Of a stretch of 35,253 bases of DNA, positions 25,413-34,146 are shown one piece after another. Origin of the DNA: CAVORB01 sp964395315 (GTDB lineage Bacteria > Pseudomonadota > Gammaproteobacteria > Chromatiales > Chromatiaceae); the NCBI GenBank assembly GCA_964395315.1, contig CAYNBI010000033.1:1-35253 (forward strand), in the 5' to 3' direction. Below the pieces are notes generated by a model, which saw only the letters and a program-made list of their open reading frames with translations, had not been told where the DNA came from and did not search any database. The first letter of the stretch is position 1; each line of letters opens with the position of its first letter. Position numbers and translations under genes: made by a program.

Positions 25413-25584
25413 TTGCATTTGGGCGATTGGCGATCCTGGCCAAAATCGCTTCGGAACCGACAGGCGTGGCTTTGCGGTTTCTTCATTTTCAGCCGCTCGG
25501 GGCGGCCCATAGAGGCGGTGCATGCCTGTACCGCATTCTGGGATCCAGCGTCGTCTCGGCGGCGCTTTCAACAGGAGCACTCCG

Positions 25585-25904
25585 ATGATTCCAGGCGAAA
25601 TCATTACAGCCGGCGGCGACATCGAGCTCAACGCGGGCCGCGAGATCATCAGCATCGAGGTCGCGAACGTGGGTGACCGGCCGATCCAGGTGGGTTCCCA
25701 CTATCACTTCTACGAGACCAATTCGGCCCTGTCCTTCGACCGGGAAGCCACGCGAGGTTGTCGGCTGGACATCCCTGCCGGGACGGCGGTGCGCTTCGAG
25801 CCGGGCCAGTCCAGGACCGTCAACCTGGTGCCCTATGCCGGCGCGCGGCAGGTGTACGGGTTCAACGCCAAGATCATGGGCGCACTGGATCAGGAGGCCG
25901 AAGC

Positions 25905-25908
<4 letters not shown>
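25585..25908 (+). CDS. ureB: Urease subunit beta
   Basis: The beta subunit packs around the catalytic alpha subunit. The 107-aa protein starts at ATG 25585, with AGGAG upstream; an ATG at 25522 would add 21 residues that are not urease-like. It begins MIPGEIITAGGDIELNAG and contains VGDRPIQVGSHYHFYETN, the beta-subunit signature, and FDREATRGCRLDIPAGTAVR. It ends in an ATGA overlap with ureC. The 172-nt gap to ureA is the largest inside the urease genes. Confidence 0.97.
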
Positions 25909-27608
<1,700 letters not shown>

Positions 27609-27660
27609 CGCGCGTGTCTGCTTGCCTGGCTGATCACGTCGAAGCGCCGATCAGACTCCC

Positions 27661-28113
27661 TTGATTCGACTGACACATAGGGTGATTGGTCCCGTGCCGG
27701 CAGATGCGGCCATGACCCTCACCTTGAACCAAAGAGGCAGGAGCCGCCTTCGGGTGAGGTTGGACGATGGGCGGGAGGCGGGTATCTTCCTGGCGCGGGG
27801 GGACAGCCTCAAGCACGGCGATCTGCTGGCCTCCGACGACGGCCTGGTGGTCAGGGTCGAGGCCGCTCCTGAACGGCTCTCCACCGTAGTGAGCCCTGAC
27901 CCCCATCTCCTCGCCCGCGCCTGTTATCACCTGGGCAACCGCCACGTGGCCCTGCAGATCGAGCCGGGTCGACTTCGCTATCTGCACGACCATGTCCTGG
28001 ACGACATGGTGCGCGGACTGGGTCTCGCGGTGACGGTGGAGGACGCCCCCTTCGAGCCCGAGCCGGGTGCCTACGGCGGCCCTGCCCACGCCCATGGACA
28101 GCACGAGCACTGA
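27661..28113 (+). CDS. ureE: Urease accessory protein UreE
   Basis: UreE is the nickel metallochaperone that passes Ni(II) to UreG and the urease apoprotein. The 150-aa protein uses a TTG start at 27661, supported by the family N-terminus IRLTHRV. Further features are RSRLRVRLDDGREAGIFLAR (N-terminal peptide-binding domain), and GNRHVALQIEPGRLRYLHDH with HVLDDMVRGLG, which holds the conserved metal-binding His. The tail is His-rich but short (HAHGQHEH), so nickel storage capacity is lower than in Klebsiella UreE. Its last codons overlap ureF by 20 nt. Confidence 0.93.
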   Translation: MIRLTHRVIGPVPADAAMTLTLNQRGRSRLRVRLDDGREAGIFLARGDSLKHGDLLASDDGLVVRVEAAPERLSTVVSPDPHLLARACYHLGNRHVALQIEPGRLRYLHDHVLDDMVRGLGLAVTVEDAPFEPEPGAYGGPAHAHGQHEH

Positions 28114-28774
28114 GCCGCTGCTGCGGCTGATGCACCTGGTGAGCCCAAGCCTGCCGGTGGGGGGCTTCACCTACTCCCAGGGCATCGAGTGGGCGGTAGA
28201 GGCGGGCTGGATCCGCACCGCCGAGGATGTCGAGGACTGGCTCCGGGACCAGCTAAACCATTCGATCGCCATCGTGGATCTGCCCTTGCTTGGCCGTATG
28301 CGAGCCGCCGCCGTCGAGCGGGACGTCGATTGCATGGACCGCTGGATCGACTGGCTGCTCGCTGCCCGCGAGACCGCGGAGCTGCGTGCCGAGGAATCCA
28401 ACCGCGGGCGCGCGCTCGCGGATCTGCTTGTAGCCTGGGGCCTGCCGGGGGCGCTGGACTGGAAGCCGATCCTCGCCCGCAGCCAGGCGGCGGGCTTCGC
28501 CTTTGCCGCCGCGGCCTGGGATCTCCCGCCGCGGGAGGCGGCGTCGGGTTACGCCTGGGGCTGGCTGGAAAACCTGGTGCTGGCCGCGGTGAAGATCGTC
28601 CCCCTTGGCCAGACCCGGGGTCAACTGGCGCTCTCCCGCCTGATTTCGGAGATCCCCGCGCTGGTCGATCGCGCCCTCATCCTGCCGGACGACGATATCG
28701 GCGCATCCAGCCCGGCGCTGGCCATCGCCAGCGGCGCCCACGAGACCCAATACACCCGACTGTTCCGATCCTGA
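28094..28774 (+). CDS. ureF: Urease accessory protein UreF
   Basis: UreF joins UreD and UreG on the urease apoprotein and gates the GTPase during nickel insertion. The 226-aa all-helical protein starts at ATG 28094, inside the end of ureE. It has the family signature LLRLMHLVSPSLPVGGFTYS, QGIEWAVEAGWIRT, a mid-protein RAEESNRGRALADLLVAWG and the conserved C-terminal SGAHETQYTRLFRS. It is complete. ureG follows 9 nt later. Confidence 0.95.
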   Translation: MDSTSTEPLLRLMHLVSPSLPVGGFTYSQGIEWAVEAGWIRTAEDVEDWLRDQLNHSIAIVDLPLLGRMRAAAVERDVDCMDRWIDWLLAARETAELRAEESNRGRALADLLVAWGLPGALDWKPILARSQAAGFAFAAAAWDLPPREAASGYAWGWLENLVLAAVKIVPLGQTRGQLALSRLISEIPALVDRALILPDDDIGASSPALAIASGAHETQYTRLFRS

Positions 28775-28783
28775 GTATTCGCC

Positions 28784-29404
28784 ATGAGCAAGAATCCCCT
28801 ACGCGTCGGCGTCGGCGGTCCCGTCGGCTCCGGCAAGACCGCCCTTCTCGACGCCCTGTGCAAACGCCTGCGCGACCGCTACCAGATCGCGGTCGTGACC
28901 AACGACATCTACACCAAGGAGGACGCCCAGTTCCTGATCCGCAGTCAGGCCCTGGACGAGGCCCGTATCGTCGGGGTCGAGACGGGCGGCTGTCCGCACA
29001 CCGCGATCCGCGAGGACGCCTCCATGAACCTCGCAGCGGTGGCGGACCTGCAGGCCCGCTTCCCGGACCTGGACCTGATCTTCATCGAGAGCGGTGGGGA
29101 TAACCTGGCGGCCACCTTCAGCCCTGAGCTGGCGGACCTGACCATCTACGTCATCGATGTCGCCGAGGGGGAGAAGATCCCGCGCAAGGGCGGGCCCGGC
29201 ATCACCCGCTCCGACCTGCTGGTGATCAACAAGATCGACCTGGCCCCGTACGTGGGCGCGTCACTGGAGGTGATGGATCGAGACGCCCGACGCATGCGCG
29301 GCGAGCGGCCTTTCGTGTTCACCAATCTGCGGGCGGGGCAGGGGATCGGCGAGATCGAGCTTTTCGTCGTGCGCGAGGGGATGCTCGCCGAGGCCTCTGG
29401 CTGA
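28784..29404 (+). CDS. ureG: Urease accessory GTPase UreG
   Basis: UreG is a SIMIBI-class GTPase that carries nickel and powers urease activation. The 206-aa protein has the P-loop GPVGSGKT (12-19), the metal-binding Cys-Pro-His (70-72) in VETGGCPHTAIREDASMN, ESGGDNLAATFSPEL, and the guanine-specificity motif NKIDLAPYVGA. Length and motifs are canonical. It is the last gene of the urt-ure cluster. No strong terminator follows, only a weak CCGC-AAA-GCGG hairpin near 29407. No nickel transporter gene is in the window. Confidence 0.97.
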   Translation: MSKNPLRVGVGGPVGSGKTALLDALCKRLRDRYQIAVVTNDIYTKEDAQFLIRSQALDEARIVGVETGGCPHTAIREDASMNLAAVADLQARFPDLDLIFIESGGDNLAATFSPELADLTIYVIDVAEGEKIPRKGGPGITRSDLLVINKIDLAPYVGASLEVMDRDARRMRGERPFVFTNLRAGQGIGEIELFVVREGMLAEASG

Positions 29405-29477
29405 AACCGCAAAGCGGCCGGCTCATACCCGACGGAGACCCCTTCCCGTGTACGCCTCGGGTCAGTGGCCGATGGCG

Positions 29478-29705
29478 CTACTCGCGGATCTTCGATGCGG
29501 TCTTGCGCGCGGCGTCAGTGGCGCTTTCTGCGACGTCCTCTACGCGTTGCCTGATCTCGTGTACGCCATCATCGACGGCCTCGCCGACGTCCTGGAACGT
29601 ATCGGTGAGCTGCTTGCGGATGCTCCTGGTCGTGAGGATATAGGTCACGGCGGAACCTACGGCGGCGCCGATGAGCACTGGGAGCAGGGGAAAGGGTAGA
29701 GCCAT
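29478..29705 (-). CDS. Small membrane protein, YtxH-like
   Basis: A 75-aa protein starting at ATG 29705, with an excellent GGAGGT 6-7 nt upstream; a longer frame to 29765 lacks one. Residues 5-24 form one membrane segment (PLLPVLIGAAVGSAVTYIL). A cytoplasmic helical tail follows, with regular charged heptads (RSIRKQLTDTFQDVGEAVDD, VHEIRQRVEDVAESATDAAR). This layout is that of YtxH/DUF883-like general-stress membrane proteins. The function is unknown. It converges on ureG and is divergent from the next gene. Confidence 0.65.
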   Translation of the reverse strand: MALPFPLLPVLIGAAVGSAVTYILTTRSIRKQLTDTFQDVGEAVDDGVHEIRQRVEDVAESATDAARKTASKIRE

Positions 29706-29975
29706 GTTGACCTCCGTCTGAATCGCGGCCAGGTGCGACACCTGCGGGTGTCGTGTCGTCACCACCGACTACAAGTCTACACCCCTGAGGCTTCGACATT
29801 CGAACGATGCCTCGGTGATCGTGTCAGGTCGTGCCAGCGGTCCGATCAGGTCGCGTGGGCCGGCGTTCCGGGCGACCGTGGATCAGGCCATGCTGGCCCA
29901 GTAGGCGGGCGTTCCCGTCTCGTCCTGTACTAGACTCAACAGGAGAGCTTCTTCGACTGGTACGGGCAGAATCTC

Positions 29976-30731
29976 ATGCAATGGTTGATTCCGGTTGCGA
30001 CGGCGGTTTGGGCCTTCTGGACCTGGGCCCACGATCACGAGCGCGAGCGTCAGCGGGAGCGCGCCCGGATGGCGGCGTTGTATGTGAATCCCTTCCTGTC
30101 GGCGTGTGAGGAACTGCAGAGCAGGATCTACAAGATCCTCAAGCTGGACGGCCTGAAGTCGCTTCGCTTGCGTTATCCGGACGGAACCTACGCCGAGGAG
30201 ACGCTGTACCTGATGGTGCGTTTCTTCGGGTGGTCGGCCGCGGTCAACCGGTACGGACCCTACACGCAAGACGCGGAGGTGATTCGTCTCGTTACCGCCT
30301 GCCGGCGTGCATTCTCGTCTTCCAGCGCGAGTCGTCCGGTCGGCCCGTTCAACTTCTTCATCCCCGAGCAAAAGGCGCTCGGCAAGATGATCATGCACAG
30401 TCACGAGGGGGAGTTCGGGCGTGAGCTCGACACCATCTCCTTCTATGACTTCAGAGACATGCTGACGTCGGTCCCGTTGTCGGATAGCGAGGCGGTCAAG
30501 CAGACGGTGACGGAGCTGCGCAAGGCTCAAACGGCAAGCGATATCGCCGGCAGGGAGCGGTTGGCGGAAGCCCAGGCCTATCTGGTCGATCTCCTTTCTT
30601 ATCTGGAGGTGCGCGAGGGCTACAGCCTTTTTGCGGGAGAGCGGCAGAAGTGCCAAGCGACAGGCGACGAACTGGCCGTTTCGGACGTACCGCAGTCCAG
30701 GATGACGCCCGTTACCGCCCTGGAGGCCTGA
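29976..30731 (+). CDS. Hypothetical membrane-anchored protein
   Basis: A 251-aa protein from ATG 29976. Its first 18 residues are hydrophobic with several Trp (MQWLIPVATAVWAFWTWAHD), enough for one membrane anchor, followed by an Arg/Glu-rich linker (HERERQRERARM). The rest is a soluble domain of mixed helices with aromatic clusters (EETLYLMVRFFGWSAAVNRY, GPFNFFIPEQKALGKM) and no recognised catalytic motif. Codon third positions are strongly G/C-biased, so it is very likely expressed. I do not recognise a family. It converges with the membrane-protein gene that follows. Confidence 0.7.
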   Translation: MQWLIPVATAVWAFWTWAHDHERERQRERARMAALYVNPFLSACEELQSRIYKILKLDGLKSLRLRYPDGTYAEETLYLMVRFFGWSAAVNRYGPYTQDAEVIRLVTACRRAFSSSSASRPVGPFNFFIPEQKALGKMIMHSHEGEFGRELDTISFYDFRDMLTSVPLSDSEAVKQTVTELRKAQTASDIAGRERLAEAQAYLVDLLSYLEVREGYSLFAGERQKCQATGDELAVSDVPQSRMTPVTALEA

Positions 30732-30871
30732 GGCTGCAGTAGCCGGTTCTCCGCGAAAGGCGTCGTCGCGCCCCGTCCGCGCTCTCCCGCCAGTCAGCGC
30801 GTGGCGGCAACCGGAGGGGCGCGGCGGGTCTGCCGGAGGCGAGCAGCCGACCCGGGGCATCGTCCCGACGC

Positions 30872-31501
30872 TCAGGCCGGCGATGTCGCGGCTCGATCGC
30901 TAGCGGATTCCGGCGTTGCGTCGTCAAGCGTCGCAAGATCTCGTCCGAAAAAATGGATCGCCGAGTGACCGATCAGCTGGGTCACAGCGGTCGTGGATAG
31001 AGCCCCTAACGGCAAGGCATAGAGGGGGTCGAGCTCCAGCGCCTGCACGAGCAGCGGCGGCGCAGCAGCGCCGAGGCCGGTTGCGGCGACGACAGCGGAC
31101 ATTTCCGGTACCCGCGCGCTGTCGTCGATGTCCCTCCCATACACCAATGCGATCTCCAGGATCAGGTAGAGGTGCATGCGCGTCAGCATCGAGGTCGCGC
31201 CGACAAGACCCAACAGCTTCAGGGCCGGTCCGATGCCCGGCGCCACCAGCGGGAGATGGAGCAAGGAGCCCCCGAGCATTGCGAGCCGGGACTTCGCGAC
31301 GATGAGGCGGTGCGCGAGCTGCCTAGGATCTTCGTCCGGGTAGCGGCTCCTCAGCGTTTGAACGGTTCGGCGCACCTCTCCTTTCCTCAAACGCAGGAAA
31401 AAATAAAAGAACTGCTCGGTCGTCAAGCTTTGTAGCTGATGTCCGTTCACGGATAGGCCCGGGGATCGTTGTCGTAGCGATTTCCGGCACTCTACGGCCA
31501 A
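30872..31501 (-). CDS. Hypothetical membrane protein, EcsC/DUF697-like
   Basis: Up to 209 aa from a TTG at 31501; a GTG at 31450 (192 aa) is equally possible and neither has a clear ribosome-binding site. After a basic amphipathic N-terminal region there are three hydrophobic stretches (MLGGSLLHLPLVAPGIGPAL, LKLLGLVGATSMLTRMHLYL and the GLGAAAPPLLVQAL region). The pattern GATSMLTRMHLYLILEIALVYGRDID resembles the 'IYG' helix of EcsC and DUF697 membrane proteins. It is divergent from the EcsC-family gene with about 150 nt between starts, which suggests a shared regulatory region and perhaps a joint role at the membrane. The assignment to a family is inference. Confidence 0.6.
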   Translation of the reverse strand: MAVECRKSLRQRSPGLSVNGHQLQSLTTEQFFYFFLRLRKGEVRRTVQTLRSRYPDEDPRQLAHRLIVAKSRLAMLGGSLLHLPLVAPGIGPALKLLGLVGATSMLTRMHLYLILEIALVYGRDIDDSARVPEMSAVVAATGLGAAAPPLLVQALELDPLYALPLGALSTTAVTQLIGHSAIHFFGRDLATLDDATPESASDRAATSPA

Positions 31502-31653
31502 GGCGGAAGCCGTTCAATACGCCCGGGCTTTTCCCCTTGCGACGATGGCCGCATGCTGTCGTGTCGCGCAGCGGTTCACCCAGATCAATACGGGCGGTTC
31601 CCTTGTGTATTAGCATGGGCCGCGTATGGGGACCGCTGGAAACGGGGCTGAAG

Positions 31654-32496
31654 ATGAGCGTCGAGGCGATTACAGCGTTACCAGATGCGGCGTTGAAAGA
31701 GCTTCGCTGGGCATACAAGCGCTTGGAGCATCCGTCGTTCGCGGCGAGGTTGAGCGACGTGCTCGCATCGCCCTTCGAGGAGCTGCTGGCGCTGCTGCCC
31801 AAGGATTGGCGCAAGTGGATCGAACGCTCATCCGAGGCGAGTATTGGCCGGGCACTGCGCCTGGCGCTTGCATCAATGCGCTACCGGGAACCGGCGCCCG
31901 CCAGTCTGTGGACCCACAAGCTGATGGCGGTTGGAACCGGCGCGGTCGGCGGTTTCTTCGGGCCCTTGACGGTGATGGCGGAGCTCCCGCTCACGTCAAC
32001 ACTGATGCTGCGTGCGATTGCGGATATCGCTCGCAGCCAGGGAGAGGACCTTAGCCGGGCAGAGTCGAGACTGGCTTGTTTTCAGGTCTTCGCCCTGGGC
32101 GGGCGAACGCGGGACGACGAAAAGGCGGAGATCGGTTACTACGGGCTCCGAATCACGTTGGGGCTGCACTTCGAGAGCATTCTTGCGTTCGCGGGTCCCG
32201 CCGAGGGTGTGCATATCCCTGCAGTGATTGACTTCGTTCGCTCGGTTGCCGCGCGCTTCGGCGTCGTGATCTCGGACAAGCTCGCCGTTCAGATGATACC
32301 GTTTGCCGGCGCTCTCAGCGCGGCCACGCTTAATTTGCTGTTCATGCAACATTTCCAAGATGTCGCTCGGGGTCACTTCATCGTGAGGCGTCTGGAGCGT
32401 ATCTATGGCTTCGAGCTGGTCAAGCTTGAGTACGAGCGCCTGATCGCCGCGGAGGAAGAGGCAGAGAGGGAATTCAGTCCGCTGGAGGGTTTCTGA
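31654..32496 (+). CDS. EcsC family protein
   Basis: A 280-aa protein from ATG 31654 (GGGG upstream). It carries the EcsC family core: KLMAVGTGAVGGFFGPLTVM, ELPLTSTLMLRAIADIARSQ, GEDLSRAESRLACFQVFALG and a C-terminal FAGALSAATLNLLFMQHFQD. Two hydrophobic stretches suggest membrane association. EcsC proteins are widespread, and in Bacillus one is encoded with the Ecs ABC transporter, but their biochemical role is not established. No ABC transporter genes accompany it here. The partner on the other strand is the EcsC/DUF697-like membrane protein. Confidence 0.85.
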   Translation: MSVEAITALPDAALKELRWAYKRLEHPSFAARLSDVLASPFEELLALLPKDWRKWIERSSEASIGRALRLALASMRYREPAPASLWTHKLMAVGTGAVGGFFGPLTVMAELPLTSTLMLRAIADIARSQGEDLSRAESRLACFQVFALGGRTRDDEKAEIGYYGLRITLGLHFESILAFAGPAEGVHIPAVIDFVRSVAARFGVVISDKLAVQMIPFAGALSAATLNLLFMQHFQDVARGHFIVRRLERIYGFELVKLEYERLIAAEEEAEREFSPLEGF

Positions 32497-32546
32497 AGCG
32501 GCAGCCACGGCGCGGCGGGCGGTCCCGCTCCGCCTGCCCTGGCGGC

Positions 32547-32813
32547 TCAGAACAGGCGCCTCTTGAGCAGGACGATCGAGACCACGGCCAGGCCAAGCAG
32601 AATCGCCGTTGTCGTGACGGTCGCCGGTGACCAAGAACTGACACGTCGTAAGGCGGCTGGTCTGCGGCCCGCCGTGACGTCCTCCGAGGGTGCTGTCCGC
32701 CGGATGGGAGGCGGCTGTTCGACGTATGCTTCGGATTGGCCCGCGAAGCCCCGTGGTGGGGTTTTGATGGACGAGGAAGGGGTTGCGATTGTGAGTCTTG
32801 GGCGTCGTGTCAC
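32547..32813 (-). CDS. Small tail-anchored membrane protein coupled to ParA
   Basis: An 88-aa protein starting at a GTG that overlaps the parA stop (GTGA), with AGGAG about 10 nt upstream inside parA. This is a clear translational coupling. The first 60 residues are disordered, proline-rich and basic (SSSIKTPPRGFAGQSEAYVE, QPPPIRRTAPSEDV). Residues 64-83 form a single hydrophobic helix (TVTTTAILLGLAVVSIVLL), followed by a basic end, KRRLF. The protein would insert late, with its N-terminus in the cytoplasm where ParA acts. A role as membrane receptor or anchor for the ParA ATPase is inference. I recognise no family. Confidence 0.6.
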   Translation of the reverse strand: MTRRPRLTIATPSSSIKTPPRGFAGQSEAYVEQPPPIRRTAPSEDVTAGRRPAALRRVSSWSPATVTTTAILLGLAVVSIVLLKRRLF

Positions 32814-33445
32814 AGGGCAAGCTCCTGTCGCAGGATCGACCACAGTCTGGCGATTTCGTATGCGGCCTTACCGCGCGGGTCGTATTCGGTTACTCCGCGG
32901 CCCTCGATCAGCGCATAGCTGAAGCCCACGCGCTGACTGACTGCCGCCTCACACACCGGCACATCGTAGACCGCCAGTGCCTCCCTCGCCTCCGAAAGGA
33001 TGTGGGGCTCGCCGAAGGCCGTCGGTGGAGGACAGCCGTTGAGCAGAATCTGCGCCGGGACCCCCAGCTCGTTGACGAGATCGACCGACGGACGGATGGC
33101 GTCCAGGTCCAGAATGGCGGGCCTGGTGGGAATCAACACCCGGTCGCACAGGCTTGCGCAACGACGGGCGTCTTGTGAGCTGTGGGGTGCCGTGTCGATT
33201 ACCGTGAGGTCGTAGCCGCGTTGGTCGGCGGTTTGGAGCACTTCTCCCAGGGCCTCGCCGTCCGATTGAATGAGGTCCGGTTGGTCAGCCCCGCGCCTGC
33301 GCCACCAGGCGCTCGCGCTCGCTTGCGGATCGATGTCCAGTATCAATACCTTGAGCCCCGCGATCGCCGCCTCCACGGCGAGGTGGATGGTCAGGGTCGT
33401 CTTTCCCGTCCCGCCCTTTTGCGCGATTAGGCCAAGCGTCTTCAT
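32810..33445 (-). CDS. ParA/MinD-family ATPase
   Basis: A 211-aa ParA-type ATPase without an N-terminal DNA-binding domain. It has the deviant Walker A KGGTGKTT (10-17, signature Lys10), Walker A' DIDPQASAS (37-45), and Walker B TVIDTAPH (81-88). Such proteins position plasmids, chromosomes or large protein assemblies by ATP-driven gradients on nucleoid DNA. No ParB gene or parS-like repeats are next to it, so it is an orphan ParA whose cargo is not plasmid partition by the usual pair. It lies 36 nt after the pentapeptide-repeat gene and overlaps the tail-anchored gene, making a three-gene operon. There is no MinD amphipathic C-terminus. Confidence 0.85.
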   Translation of the reverse strand: MKTLGLIAQKGGTGKTTLTIHLAVEAAIAGLKVLILDIDPQASASAWWRRRGADQPDLIQSDGEALGEVLQTADQRGYDLTVIDTAPHSSQDARRCASLCDRVLIPTRPAILDLDAIRPSVDLVNELGVPAQILLNGCPPPTAFGEPHILSEAREALAVYDVPVCEAAVSQRVGFSYALIEGRGVTEYDPRGKAAYEIARLWSILRQELAL

Positions 33446-33481
33446 CGGGGCGTCGGCGTTTCTGATCGCGGCAGGAGCAAG

Positions 33482-33838
33482 CTAGTCGTCCACGCCCCGG
33501 GCGTCTTTCAGCGTCGCCTTCTTCCAGACGGCCCCCTTCTTCTTGGCGCGGCGAAGATCGGCGCCGGTTAGATCCGCGCCTTCGAGATTTGCGCCTCGCA
33601 GATCCGCTTGTCGCAGTCGGGCATGCGCCAGATTGGCTCCCTTGAGGTCTGTCTTGCGGAGAATCGCGCCGTTGAGGTGGGCATTGCTCAGGTCGACGCT
33701 GCGAAGCTTCAGTCCACCGAGGTTCTGATCATCGAGATCGACCGAATCTTTTCCTTTGCCGCGTCGTTCTTTGACCCATTTGTTGAATTCCTTCACTTCC
33801 TCGTGTTTGAGTAGTTCGAGCGCTTTTCTGTTGGCCAT
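33482..33838 (-). CDS. Pentapeptide-repeat protein
   Basis: A 118-aa protein starting at ATG 33838, with GGGAG 9 nt upstream (an ATG at 33853 adds five residues). Residues 1-33 are charged and helical (KALELLKHEEVKEFNKWVKE). Residues 35-112 are about 15 tandem A(D/N)LxG-type pentapeptides (DLSNAHLNGAILRKTDLKGA and following), which fold into a right-handed quadrilateral beta-helix. Some pentapeptide proteins mimic DNA or bind gyrase, but this one is too short and basic at its end (RRAKKKGAVWKKATLKDAR) to claim that. It is first in the operon with parA. The function is unknown. Confidence 0.85.
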   Translation of the reverse strand: MANRKALELLKHEEVKEFNKWVKERRGKGKDSVDLDDQNLGGLKLRSVDLSNAHLNGAILRKTDLKGANLAHARLRQADLRGANLEGADLTGADLRRAKKKGAVWKKATLKDARGVDD

Positions 33839-34093
33839 CGAAGAGTCTCCCATTCGCTGCCCTGAATCGAGGCGCCATTGGCATCATAACAGAAAGCATC
33901 GGCAGGCGATCCGGCCGCCGCGAATGGCCCATCGATGGATCGGAACGAGAGCGCCGTATCGCCTCCGCTCGCATTATCTGGAAAAGCGCGATTAAAAATC
34001 CTATGCTTCCGAAACAAACGGGACAAAGCGACCGCGGTATCGATTTCGACGACGATAGCGGGGCCGTTCATGTCTCCGTTCAGGTCCGATAAC
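33839..34093. other. Divergent intergenic region, AT-richer than its surroundings
   Basis: This holds the promoters for the pentapeptide-parA operon (minus) and the repeat-tailed protein (plus). A minus-strand frame from 34071 to 33793 is open but overlaps the pentapeptide gene start and is not convincing. It is locally poorer in GC, which suits a promoter region. A possible plus-strand promoter lies inside it. Confidence 0.45.
33979..34007 (+). promoter_or_regulatory. Possible sigma-70 promoter
   Basis: TGGAAA (33979-33984) and TATGCT (34002-34007), 17-nt spacing, each matching four of six consensus bases. It would start transcription near 34014, ahead of the terminator-like hairpin at 34094. 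Confidence 0.35.
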
Positions 34094-34126
34094 AAGCCGC
34101 ACGCAGACGCGGCTTCTTCTGTTTTT
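34094..34126 (+). terminator. Terminator-like hairpin in the leader of the repeat-tailed protein gene
   Basis: AAGCCGC (34094-34100) and GCGGCTT (34109-34115) flank an 8-nt loop and are followed by CTTCTGTTTTT. It ends about 20 nt before the ATG at 34147, and no gene lies upstream on this strand. It could be an attenuator, or the end of a short non-coding RNA starting near 34014. Confidence 0.6.
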
Positions 34127-34146
34127 CCGGTCCGTGGAGATCCGTT

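Noticed and set aside
33793..34071. Minus-strand frame starting MNGPAIVVEIDTAVALS, 92 codons
   Set aside because: It overlaps the start of the pentapeptide-repeat gene by about 46 nt, its GGAG lies too close to the ATG, and its codon third positions are mixed. It may be real but I cannot support it.
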